DNA from: Rhodobacter maris
Lineage (GTDB): Bacteria > Pseudomonadota > Alphaproteobacteria > Rhodobacterales > Rhodobacteraceae
Length of the DNA: 64,000 nt
NCBI RefSeq assembly: GCF_900217815.1
Contig: NZ_OBMT01000001.1
Location: 558,001 to 622,000 of the forward strand
Direction: 5' to 3'
The position numbers and the translations under genes are program-made. Of this stretch, positions 7,720 through 15,555 are shown piece by piece (within the stretch, counting starts at the first letter, position 1; every line of letters starts with the position of its first letter). The notes under the pieces are model-generated. The model was not told the origin of the DNA, searched no databases, and saw only the letters and a program-made list of their open reading frames with translations.

Positions 7720-10154
7720 TCGGCGGCCTCCTTCGTCAGATCGGCAAGCGGCGACCAGGCGCGCTGATAGTCCGGCGTGGCGCGCTCGGCCCAGGGGTCT
7801 TTTTGATAGATGGATTGCGAGAGATCGAAGCGCGCGATCAGGCAAGCGCGGTTTTCGAGGTCGTCCACCACCTGCGCGCGGATCCAGCCGAGCCCGCCGG
7901 TCTTGGCGATCCACTTGTAGGGCCGGTCAAGGTAGTTCGCGCTCTCGCGGTAAAGCTGCACGAACGCCACGGTGATGTCGATCACCTCCTCCTCGCTGGC
8001 GACTTTGGCGAGCGGCTCGGTCTCTTTCAGCTCCATCCCGGCCGCCCCGCCGACGCCGATCTCATAGCCGCTCTCGACGCAGATCACGCCCAGATCCTTG
8101 CAGGTGGCCTCGGCGCAGTTGCGCGGGCAACCGGTGACGGCGAGCTTGAACTTATGCGGCGTCCACGAGCCCCAGAGCCGCTTTTCGAGCTTGATGCCAA
8201 GGCCGGTGCTGTCTTGCGTGCCAAAGCGGCACCAGTCGGTGCCGACGCAGGTTTTTACCGTGCGCAGCCCCTTGCTATAGGCGTGACCCGAGACCATCCC
8301 TGCTGCATTCAGATCGGCCCAGATATGGGGCAGGTCTTCTTTTTTGATGCCCAAAAGGTCGATCCGCTGCCCGCCGGTCACCTTTACGGTGGCGTTGTAT
8401 TTCTTTGCCGCCGCGGCGATGGCCAGCAATTCATCGGGCGTGGTCATGCCGCCCCACATCCGCGGCATCACGCTATAAGTGCCGTCTTTCTGAATATTGG
8501 CGTGGTTGCGCTCGTTCACAAAACGGCTTTGCGGGTCGTCTTTATACTCCAGCGGCCAATCGGCGAGCAGGTAATAGTTCAGCGCCGGGCGGCAGCTGTG
8601 GCAGCCGTTTGGCGTTTTCCAGCCAAGCTCCTGCATCACCGCAGGCATGGATTTGAGCGCCTTCGCCTTGATCAGGCGGCGCACATCCTCATGCGGATGC
8701 TCGGTGCAGCCGCACATGGGCCGCGCGGTGGGGGCAACGAAGGCATCCCCCAAGGTCACGGCCAGCACCTGCTCGACCAGCCCGGCGCAATTGCCGCATG
8801 AGGCGCTGGCCTTGGTGGTGGCCTTGATCGCATCGAGCGTGGTGGCGCCATTCTGGATCGCCGTGACGATGGCGCCCTTGCACACGCCGTTGCAGCCGCA
8901 GATCTCTGCGTCAGCCGGTAAGGCTGCAACGGCCGCCATAGGGTCCGCGGGCGCGCCCCCCTGAAAGGCCGGGCCAAAGATCAGCGTCTCGCGCATCTCG
9001 GAGACATCGGTTGCGTCCTTGATCAGGCCAAAGAACCAGTTGCCATCCGCCACATCGCCATAAAGCACCGCGCCAATCAGGCGGTTTCCCTCCAGCACGA
9101 GGCGCTTGTAAACGCCGCGCGCCGGGTCGCGGAACACGATATCCTCGCGCTCCGGGCCTTCGGCAAAGTCGCCCGCCGAGAAGAGATCGCAGCCGGTGAC
9201 CTTGAGCTTGGTCGAGACCTCGCGCGGCGTGAAGCTCGCGCTTTCGCCCGAGAGCGTTGCGGCGGCAACCTTGGCCTGATCGTAAAGCGGCGCGACGAGG
9301 CCGAAGAGCTGGCCCTCGAACTCGATGCATTCCCCAAGCGCGAGCACATCGGGGTTCGAGCTGCGCATCTGCGCATCGACCTGAATGCCGCGCCCGACCG
9401 CGAGGCCCGCCGCGCGCCCCAGGGCGGAGGCCGGGCGGATGCCCACGGCCATCACAAGGAGGTCACAGGGAAGTTCGGTGCCGTCATCCAGCCTCAGCGC
9501 CCGGACCTTGCCGTTTTCGCCCAGAATCTCTTTGGAATTGGCCGAACAGAGCACTTCGATGCCACGGTCCACCAGCGCCCGGCGCAGCAGATAGCCCGCG
9601 GCCGGATCCAGCTGCCGCTCCATCAGATGCCCCATCAGGTGAACGACCGTCACCTCCATGCCGCGCAGCCGCATGCCCGCCGCCGCCTCAAGGCCCAAGA
9701 GTCCGCCGCCGATCACCACGGCGCGCGCGCCGGGCGCCGCGGCCTCGATCATCCGGTTGGTATCCTCAAGGTCGCGGTAAGCGATCACGCCCTCCAGATC
9801 GCGCCCCGGCAGCGGGATCATGAAGGGCTCCGAGCCGGTGGCGATGACGAGCTTGTCATAGGCCACCGCGCCCTTTTCGCCCGTCACTTCCTTGCGGGCG
9901 GTGTCGATGCTCACCACCCGTTCGCCAAAGCGACAGGTGACGCCATGGGCCTCATACCAGCCCGCATCATGGGTGACGATTTCCTCAAAGCTTTTCTCGC
10001 CCGAAAGCACCGGCGAGAGCATGATGCGGTTGTAATTGCCACGTGGCTCCGCATTGAAAAGGGTGACGTCCCATTCTCCCGGCGCCACCTCGAACAGATG
10101 TTCGAGCATCCGCCCGGAGGCCATGCCCGCCCCGATTACGACCAGCTTTTTCAT
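7716..10154 (-). CDS. nirB: Nitrite reductase (NADH) large subunit, siroheme
   Basis: An 812-residue cytoplasmic enzyme reducing nitrite to ammonium. From the N-terminus: an FAD/NAD(P) binding module beginning KKLVVIGAGMASG, the second nucleotide motif (VVIGGGLLGLEAA), BFD-type [2Fe-2S] cysteines (ICGCNGVC and SCGNCAG), a second cysteine pair (MCGC and CHSC), and the nitrite/sulfite reductase half with siroheme-[4Fe-4S] ligands CVGTDWC and CPRNC. I chose the ATG at 10154 because it has a strong GAGGAGG ribosome binding site and starts directly with the FAD motif; the longer open frame runs back into the preceding gene. It follows the GAF gene by 10 bases and overlaps nirD. Confidence 0.94.
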   Translation of the reverse strand: MKKLVVIGAGMASGRMLEHLFEVAPGEWDVTLFNAEPRGNYNRIMLSPVLSGEKSFEEIVTHDAGWYEAHGVTCRFGERVVSIDTARKEVTGEKGAVAYDKLVIATGSEPFMIPLPGRDLEGVIAYRDLEDTNRMIEAAAPGARAVVIGGGLLGLEAAAGMRLRGMEVTVVHLMGHLMERQLDPAAGYLLRRALVDRGIEVLCSANSKEILGENGKVRALRLDDGTELPCDLLVMAVGIRPASALGRAAGLAVGRGIQVDAQMRSSNPDVLALGECIEFEGQLFGLVAPLYDQAKVAAATLSGESASFTPREVSTKLKVTGCDLFSAGDFAEGPEREDIVFRDPARGVYKRLVLEGNRLIGAVLYGDVADGNWFFGLIKDATDVSEMRETLIFGPAFQGGAPADPMAAVAALPADAEICGCNGVCKGAIVTAIQNGATTLDAIKATTKASASCGNCAGLVEQVLAVTLGDAFVAPTARPMCGCTEHPHEDVRRLIKAKALKSMPAVMQELGWKTPNGCHSCRPALNYYLLADWPLEYKDDPQSRFVNERNHANIQKDGTYSVMPRMWGGMTTPDELLAIAAAAKKYNATVKVTGGQRIDLLGIKKEDLPHIWADLNAAGMVSGHAYSKGLRTVKTCVGTDWCRFGTQDSTGLGIKLEKRLWGSWTPHKFKLAVTGCPRNCAEATCKDLGVICVESGYEIGVGGAAGMELKETEPLAKVASEEEVIDITVAFVQLYRESANYLDRPYKWIAKTGGLGWIRAQVVDDLENRACLIARFDLSQSIYQKDPWAERATPDYQRAWSPLADLTKEAAE

Positions 10155-10164
10155 CCGGGCCTCC

Positions 10165-11097
10165 TCACACATACCAGGCGACGACATGGGCGATCTCTTC
10201 GCCGCGATGGATCGGCAGGGCGACCATGGTGGAATAGCCTGCCGCGATCGTCTCCCCCGAGGAGACGACGGGCACGCCCGAGCCCAGCACCTGCCCGATC
10301 GGCCCTTGCCAGATCTGTGCGCGGCGGGGATTGTCTTCACTCCAGAGCGGGCCTTCGCGCTCACAGATGCCGTCGATCAGCACTGCGCCACCGTCCTTGC
10401 CGAGCCGCGCCTCGCGCGCGTCCCAGATCTCGAAGCGGCGCGCAATGGGGGTTCCGCGTGCCGAAAGCAGCGTCGCCACATAGGTTTGCCCGCCCGGCAC
10501 CGGCACCGGCAGGCCGAGCCCGGTCGTCAGCCCCGCCGCTCCCGCGCTTTCTGAGCGGATGAAGCGGTAACCCGAACCAAGGTCACGAAACAGCATCGGC
10601 GTTTGCGCCGCCCAGACCCCGCCCGGAAGCCCCTGCCCTTTCGGGAAATGCGTGTGCTGGCTGACCCATTCGAAATGTTTGGCCGCACCGTAATAGCCGT
10701 CGTCGAGCATCAGAAGCCCATCGCGCTCAGCCCAGACCTCGATCGCACCCGTGGTGGTTTCATCCTCGCCGCAAAGGACGACGAGCACGGCATTCAACCT
10801 GTCTCCGGCAAAGACCGGCAGCGCCACTGCCGCGGTGAGGCCCGCCTCCTGCGCCGCCTCCTTGCGCTTGAACGACACCGGGTCAAAGCCCTTGAACACC
10901 ACCGGGCGGGCCTCGGCCCAGGCCTTGCCGGGCAGGCCTTCGCCATAACCGAAGCTCGTCTGCATCGAGGTCTGCTCGAACGCGCCCAGCGCGCCATAAC
11001 TGCCCTCGGCCAGCACGAGCCGGTCGCCCTCGGGCACCCAAACCTCGCTGACGGTGATGAAACTGCGGGGAGAAAGAGCGTTTGCGGTGTCCATCAT
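10165..11097 (-). CDS. GAF-repeat protein of the nas operon, function unknown
   Basis: A 310-residue soluble protein with no signal peptide or helix segment. I see two clear copies of a GAF-like unit (about 10-125 and 125-250): each has a G-x-G-LPG-x-x-W motif (YGEGLPGKAW, KGQGLPGGVW) followed by an ALPV/GLPVPV strand and a closing IEVW/FEIW. A shorter third copy is at about 250-310 (GPIGQVLGSG, MVALPIHRG). GAF folds usually bind small ligands or haem. It is translationally coupled to nasD (ATGA overlap, GGAGG site) and precedes nirB, so it is made together with the importer and the reductases. A sensor or assembly role is possible; I have no sequence evidence for a specific function. Confidence 0.7.
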   Translation of the reverse strand: MMDTANALSPRSFITVSEVWVPEGDRLVLAEGSYGALGAFEQTSMQTSFGYGEGLPGKAWAEARPVVFKGFDPVSFKRKEAAQEAGLTAAVALPVFAGDRLNAVLVVLCGEDETTTGAIEVWAERDGLLMLDDGYYGAAKHFEWVSQHTHFPKGQGLPGGVWAAQTPMLFRDLGSGYRFIRSESAGAAGLTTGLGLPVPVPGGQTYVATLLSARGTPIARRFEIWDAREARLGKDGGAVLIDGICEREGPLWSEDNPRRAQIWQGPIGQVLGSGVPVVSSGETIAAGYSTMVALPIHRGEEIAHVVAWYV

Positions 11098-12749
11098 GCG
11101 GCCTCCGACGTTTTTGCGGGCTTGTGGCCCTTTTCATATTCTTCAAGGAAGTTGAGCACCTGCTCGCGGTAGAGGTAGTAATCGGGGTGTTCGAGCAGGG
11201 CCTTGCGGGTGCGCGGGCGCGGCAGATCCACCTTCATCACGCGCCCGATTGTGGCGCGCGGCCCGTTCGTCATCATCACCACCCGGTCGGCGAGCAGGAT
11301 CGCCTCGTCCACATCATGGGTGACGCAGACGGCGGTGACCTTGGTGCGCGACCAGACCTCCATCAGCACCTCCTGCAGCTCCCAGCGAGTGAGGCTGTCG
11401 AGCATGCCGAAGGGTTCGTCGAGGAGCAGCAGTTTGGGCGAGAGCGCGAAGGCGCGGGCAATGCCGACGCGCTGGCGCATGCCGTTCGACATTTCGCTAG
11501 CGGGGCGGTCCATCGCATCGGCAAGGCCGACGCGCTCGAGGTAGTAATCGACCACGTCCTGCCGCTCGGCGCGGCTCGCCTTCGGGTAGACCTTGTCCAC
11601 CCCCACGGCGACGTTTTCGCGCGCCGAAAGCCAGGGGAAGAGCGAGGGTGACTGGAACACCACGGCGCGTTCCGGGTCTGCGCCCTTCACCTCGAAGCCG
11701 TCGAGCTTGATACCGCCGAGCGAGACATCGGTGAGCCCCGCGGTCATCGTGAGCACGGTAGATTTGCCGCAGCCCGAATGGCCGATGAGAGAGACGAATT
11801 CGCCCTTTTTTAGCGTCAGATCAAAATTTTCCACCACGGTGAGCGGGCCTTTCGGCGTCGGGTAGACTTTGTGCAGCCGGGAGTAGTCCAGATAGCGATC
11901 TTCCAGCGCCGAACGCGCCGCCTCGGACACCGCCTTGGGCAGCGCATGGAGCGGCACCACGTCGGGCAACTGCCGCGCGCCCTCGCGTTTGGCCGAAATG
12001 CCGACATCCATCAGATAGGTGGTCACATCGGCGCGCAGGCGCTTGAAGGCGGCATCATGGTTCATCGCGCCCCGGTCGCGCGGACGGGGGATCTTCACCT
12101 CGAAGCTTTGGCCGAGCGAGCCATCGGGATTGAGCGCAATGATCCGGTCGGCGAGCACGATCGCTTCATCCACATCATTGGTGATCAGCACGCAGGTTTT
12201 GCGGTCGGCCTCCCAGATATGCTCGATTTCATCCGCCAGATTGGCGCGGGTGAGCGCATCGAGCGCCGAGAGCGGCTCGTCGAGCAGCAGCACCTCGGGG
12301 TTCATGGCGAGCGCGCGCGCCACGTTCACCCGCTGGCGCATGCCGCCCGAAAGCTCGGCCGGGCGACGCAAGGCGGCATGGCTGAGGCCAACCATCTTGA
12401 CGAAATGCGCCACCTTTTCGGCGCGCTCGTTGCGCGGCAGGCCGGGGAAGATCGTGTCGACTGCGAGCGCCACGTTTTCGCTCACTGTCAGCCAGGGCAT
12501 CAGCGAGTAGTTCTGGAAGATCACGCCGCGCTCGGGGCCGGGGCCGGTGATGGGGGCGCCCTTGAAGCGGACCTCCCCTTCGGTCGGCATCTCGAGCCCG
12601 GCCATCAGGTTGATCAGCGTGGTCTTGCCGGTGCCCGAAAAGCCCAGAAGCACCAGAAACTCGCCTTCCTGCACGCTCAGGTCGATATTGCACAACACGG
12701 GCGTGGTGCCGAAGCTTTTGGAGACGTTGGAAAACTCTAAGATCGCCAT
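11094..12749 (-). CDS. nasD: Nitrate ABC importer, fused double ATPase
   Basis: A 551-residue protein made of two ABC ATPase domains in one chain, driving nitrate/nitrite uptake with NasE and NasF. Domain 1 has Walker A GFSGTGKTT (36-44), signature LSGGM (133-137) and Walker B LLLDEP, but Asn191 where the H-loop His should be. Domain 2 has Walker A GHSGCGKST, Walker B LLLDEP and H-loop His478, but a changed signature MSNGM (420-424). A linker of about 70 residues joins them. The start at 12749 has a GAGGG purine run and lies 5 bases after the nasE stop; an in-frame GTG at 12758 has no ribosome binding site. Confidence 0.9.
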   Translation of the reverse strand: MAILEFSNVSKSFGTTPVLCNIDLSVQEGEFLVLLGFSGTGKTTLINLMAGLEMPTEGEVRFKGAPITGPGPERGVIFQNYSLMPWLTVSENVALAVDTIFPGLPRNERAEKVAHFVKMVGLSHAALRRPAELSGGMRQRVNVARALAMNPEVLLLDEPLSALDALTRANLADEIEHIWEADRKTCVLITNDVDEAIVLADRIIALNPDGSLGQSFEVKIPRPRDRGAMNHDAAFKRLRADVTTYLMDVGISAKREGARQLPDVVPLHALPKAVSEAARSALEDRYLDYSRLHKVYPTPKGPLTVVENFDLTLKKGEFVSLIGHSGCGKSTVLTMTAGLTDVSLGGIKLDGFEVKGADPERAVVFQSPSLFPWLSARENVAVGVDKVYPKASRAERQDVVDYYLERVGLADAMDRPASEMSNGMRQRVGIARAFALSPKLLLLDEPFGMLDSLTRWELQEVLMEVWSRTKVTAVCVTHDVDEAILLADRVVMMTNGPRATIGRVMKVDLPRPRTRKALLEHPDYYLYREQVLNFLEEYEKGHKPAKTSEAA

Positions 12750-12754
12750 GGCCC

Positions 12755-13840
12755 TCACCGATTGTTCGAGAAGGTGAAAAGCGACTGGATTGCGAACATC
12801 ATCCGATCAAGCACGAAGCCGATGATGCCGATGGTGAACACCGCCACCATGATCCGCGCGAGGCTGTCCGAGGAGCCGTTCTGGAATTCGTCCCAGACGA
12901 ATTTGCCAAGGCCGGGGTTTTGCGCCAGCATCTCGGCGGCAATCAACACCATCCAGCCCACGCCGAGCGAAAGGCGCAACCCGGTGAAGATGAGCGGCAG
13001 CGCCGAGGGCAGCACGAGCTTGGTGATCTTGGTCCAGGTGCTCATTTTCAGCACTTTGGAGACGTTGACGAGATCGCGGTCGATCGAGGCAACGCCAAGG
13101 GCGGTGTTGATGATTGTGGGCCAGAGCGAGCAGAGCGTGACGGTGATGGCCGAGATCAGGAAGCTTTTCGAGAACATCCCGTCGGTCGTGGTGTAGAGCG
13201 CGGAGACGACCATGGTGACAATCGGCAGCCACGCGAGCGGGGAGACCGGCTTGAAGATCTGGATCAGCGGGTTCATCGCCGCATTGGCGGTTTTGGAAAG
13301 CCCCGCCATGATGCCCAGCGGCACGGCGATCACGGTGCCGATCAGAAAGCCGAAGAACACGGTCTTGATCGAGGTCCAGATCTGCAACGGGTAAGTGGGT
13401 TTGCCAGTGTAATCGCGGCTCTTGACCTTGTCGGCCTTGCCCTCGGCAATGAGCTTGGCGTTGCGCGCGTCTTGCCGGGAGTAAAAGTCAGCGGCCTTTT
13501 GCGCCTCGCGCTGATGGTCAGCCCAGAGCACGCCGACCTGATCCCAAACCTGCGCCGGGCCGGGGATGGCGCCAAGCGAGGTTTGGACCTTGGGCGCGAG
13601 CGCGGCCCAGGCGCCAAGGAAAAGCGCAATCGCAAGCAGCGGCACGCCGAGCAGTTGCCAGATCTCGCGGCCCTGCGCTTTCGGGTCATCGCCCGCCGCA
13701 ATGCGCAGCATCGGCGTCAGCCAGGCGAGGCCCAGCACCTTGAACCAGCCATCGGCACGGGTGATGCGGGCATGAAACACGGCGCGGCGCTCGGCGCGGG
13801 CGGCGCTTTGGGCGAGGGTTTCGGGGTCAATCGCGGTCAT
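12755..13840 (-). CDS. nasE: Nitrate ABC importer permease
   Basis: A 361-residue inner membrane permease of the NrtB/TauC type. A long cytoplasmic N-terminus precedes a first helix at about 65-82. A periplasmic segment of about 75 residues, rich in charged residues, separates it from the core helices (about 160-185, 205-222, 230-250, 290-310 and 325-345). The EAA-type loop that contacts the ATPase is the SKVLKMSTWTKITKLVLP region. It lies 71 bases after nasF, separated by a stem-loop, and 5 bases before nasD. In a nitrate importer it would work as a homodimer on the fused ATPase. Confidence 0.9.
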   Translation of the reverse strand: MTAIDPETLAQSAARAERRAVFHARITRADGWFKVLGLAWLTPMLRIAAGDDPKAQGREIWQLLGVPLLAIALFLGAWAALAPKVQTSLGAIPGPAQVWDQVGVLWADHQREAQKAADFYSRQDARNAKLIAEGKADKVKSRDYTGKPTYPLQIWTSIKTVFFGFLIGTVIAVPLGIMAGLSKTANAAMNPLIQIFKPVSPLAWLPIVTMVVSALYTTTDGMFSKSFLISAITVTLCSLWPTIINTALGVASIDRDLVNVSKVLKMSTWTKITKLVLPSALPLIFTGLRLSLGVGWMVLIAAEMLAQNPGLGKFVWDEFQNGSSDSLARIMVAVFTIGIIGFVLDRMMFAIQSLFTFSNNR

Positions 13841-13879
13841 GGCGGTCCTCTGGGAGCTGGCTCGGTCCGGGCGAAAAAT

Positions 13880-13903
13880 GGCGGAGGGGGGGCACCCTCC
13901 GCC
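13880..13903 (-). terminator. Intercistronic stem-loop between nasF and nasE
   Basis: A perfect 9-bp stem GGCGGAGGG/CCCTCCGCC with a 6-base loop, followed in the direction of transcription by ATTTTTCGC. It lies directly after the nasF stop and has the form of an intrinsic terminator. In ABC operons such an element usually protects the binding-protein mRNA or lets only part of the transcripts continue, giving more binding protein than permease. Confidence 0.6.
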
Positions 13904-13911
13904 GGGGCGGA

Positions 13912-15279
13912 TCAGCCCTCGATCTTGTTGCCGACGAGGTGCTGGTCGCCCTTCAGCCCGAAGGGCAGGCTGTCGATATAGGCGTTGGGGTGGCGGCCGT
14001 CGTAGCCGATGCCGTCGATCACATCCGCGCCCGGCGTGGGCGCCTTGTAGCCATCGCTGTCCCAGGGGAAGTCGGCCTCATTGGCATTGCCTTCCTCAAC
14101 CAGCATCTTCGCGGCGTCGAGGTAGATCGCGGGCTTGTAGACCGATTTCGCGGTCTCGTCATACCAGGTGTCCGGGTGGGCTTCTGCAATCTGGCCCCAG
14201 CGGCGCATCTGGGTGAGATACCAGATCGCATCCGAGTAGAAGGGATAGGTCGCGTTGTAGCGGAAGAACACGTTGAAATCGGGCACCTCGCGCTTGTCGC
14301 CCGCTTCATATTCAAACGTGCCGGTCATCGAATTGGCGATCACCGCCGCATCGGCGCCCACATATTCGGGTCGCGACAGGATCTCCACCGCCTCGGCGCG
14401 GTTGGCGTTGTTGTCGGCATCGAGCCAGATCGCCGCGCGGATCAGCGCCTTGGTCAGCGCGAGCGTGGTGTTGGGGTTCTCCTCGACGAATTTCTCAGTC
14501 AGGCCGAACACTTTTTCCGGGTTGTTCTTCCAGATCTCGTAATCGGTCACCACCGGCACGCCGATGCCCTTCACCACCGCCTGCTGGTTCCACGGCTCGC
14601 CCACGCAATAGCCGTAGATCGTGCCGGCCTCGAGCGTGGCGGGCATCTGCGGCGGCGGGGTGACAGAGAGCAGAACCTCGGCGCCGATCTGGCCGGAGAC
14701 GTCGTCGGGCGCATAAAGGCCGGGGTTGATGCCGCCCGCGGCGAGCCAGTAGCGCAGCTCGTAATTGTGGGTCGAGACCGGGAACACCATGCCCATGTTG
14801 AAGGGCTTGCCCTCGGCGCGGTATTTTTCGACCACCGGCTTGAGCGCGGCCGCCGAGATCGGATGCGCAGGTTTGCCATCGGCGCCCACGGGCACATTGG
14901 CCTTCATCTCTTCCCAGATCGCGTTCGAGACGGTGATGCCGTTGCCGTTGAGATCCATCGAGAAGGGCGTGACGATATGCGCCTCGGTGCCATAGCCGAT
15001 GGTGGCGGCGAGCGGCTGGCCCGCCAGCATATGCGCGCCGTCAAGCTCGCCCGAGATCACACGATCAAGGAGCACCTTCCAGTTCGCCTGCGGTTCAAGC
15101 GTGACGTAAAGCCCCTCGTCTTCGAAAAAGCCCTTTTCATAAGCGATGGCGAGCGGCGCCATATCGGTGAGCTTGATGAAGCCGAGCGTGAGTTCGTCCT
15201 TCTCGAGATCCAGCATCTCCGCGAAGGCGGGGCTGGCGAGGAAGGTCGTGGCGGCCATCACGGCCAGGAGCTTTTTCAT
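13912..15279 (-). CDS. nasF: Nitrate ABC importer, periplasmic binding protein
   Basis: A 455-residue NrtA-type nitrate/nitrite binding protein. The first 20 residues ([20 protein letters not shown]) form a Sec signal peptide ending in AFA, so the mature protein is periplasmic. The family features [20 protein letters not shown] and [12 protein letters not shown] are present. I chose the ATG at 15279, which begins the signal peptide and follows AGGGACAG; an upstream in-frame ATG would put 20 extra residues before it. It is the first gene after the NasT-responsive leader and precedes the permease and ATPase. Its nearest relative in the window is NasS, which lacks a signal peptide. Confidence 0.92.
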   Translation of the reverse strand: MKKLLAVMAATTFLASPAFAEMLDLEKDELTLGFIKLTDMAPLAIAYEKGFFEDEGLYVTLEPQANWKVLLDRVISGELDGAHMLAGQPLAATIGYGTEAHIVTPFSMDLNGNGITVSNAIWEEMKANVPVGADGKPAHPISAAALKPVVEKYRAEGKPFNMGMVFPVSTHNYELRYWLAAGGINPGLYAPDDVSGQIGAEVLLSVTPPPQMPATLEAGTIYGYCVGEPWNQQAVVKGIGVPVVTDYEIWKNNPEKVFGLTEKFVEENPNTTLALTKALIRAAIWLDADNNANRAEAVEILSRPEYVGADAAVIANSMTGTFEYEAGDKREVPDFNVFFRYNATYPFYSDAIWYLTQMRRWGQIAEAHPDTWYDETAKSVYKPAIYLDAAKMLVEEGNANEADFPWDSDGYKAPTPGADVIDGIGYDGRHPNAYIDSLPFGLKGDQHLVGNKIEG

Positions 15280-15309
15280 CGGTTCTGTCCCTGTTGCATC
15301 TGCATGCGC

Positions 15310-15386
15310 CGAAAACGAAAAAGCCGCCCGACCTAACACGCGTCTTCCGGGGAGGTGGAAGAGAAGCGATCAGGTCGGACGGCTTT
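15310..15386 (-). terminator. Leader terminator upstream of nasF (antitermination target)
   Basis: In the transcript AAAGCCGTCCGACCT (15386-15372) pairs with AGGTCGGGCGGCTTT (15334-15320): 15 pairs with one G-U. The 37-base loop holds a minor TCTTCC/GGAAGA hairpin. A T-rich run (TTTCGTTTTC, 15319-15310) follows. It ends about 30 bases before the nasF ATG, so transcription would stop before nasF unless antiterminated. Confidence 0.85.
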
Positions 15387-15393
15387 GTCCTGA

Positions 15394-15445
15394 GCCCCGC
15401 CGCGATGCGGGGCGGAATGTCGAGGTTCGGAACGCCCTTGCTCCG
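15394..15445 (-). promoter_or_regulatory. Double-hexaloop ANTAR (NasT) binding RNA motif
   Basis: Two adjacent hairpins in the nasF leader. P1 (15445-15428) is CGGAGC-AAGGGC-GTTCCG and P2 (15413-15394) is GCCCCGC-ATCGCG-GCGGGGC, with a 14-base linker. Both loops are six bases with A at position 1 and G at position 4, the rule described for ANTAR-domain targets. The terminator stem starts 7 bases after P2. NasT, encoded just upstream, has an ANTAR domain, so binding should prevent termination when nitrate is present. Confidence 0.82.
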
Positions 15446-15555
15446 ATATTCATAAAATGCGCGACCGACCGCCGCAGGGTCAAGCGTGCCGAACCATTCT
15501 GCGCCCGCGCAGGCTGCGTTTTCTGCGGCTGCGTTAAGAACTGCTTACGAAAGCG

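Noticed and set aside
15455-15483. Possible -35/-10 promoter (TTGACC and CATTTT or TATGAA) before the ANTAR hairpins
   Set aside because: Spacing is 18 with a poor -10 or 23 with a better one; neither is convincing, although a promoter must exist in this area if nasF is transcribed separately from nasTS.
15530-15548. CtrA-like TTAAGAACTGCTTACG just after nasS
   Set aside because: The second half-site has a mismatch (TTAC) and the position near the nasS stop codon makes no sense for a promoter.
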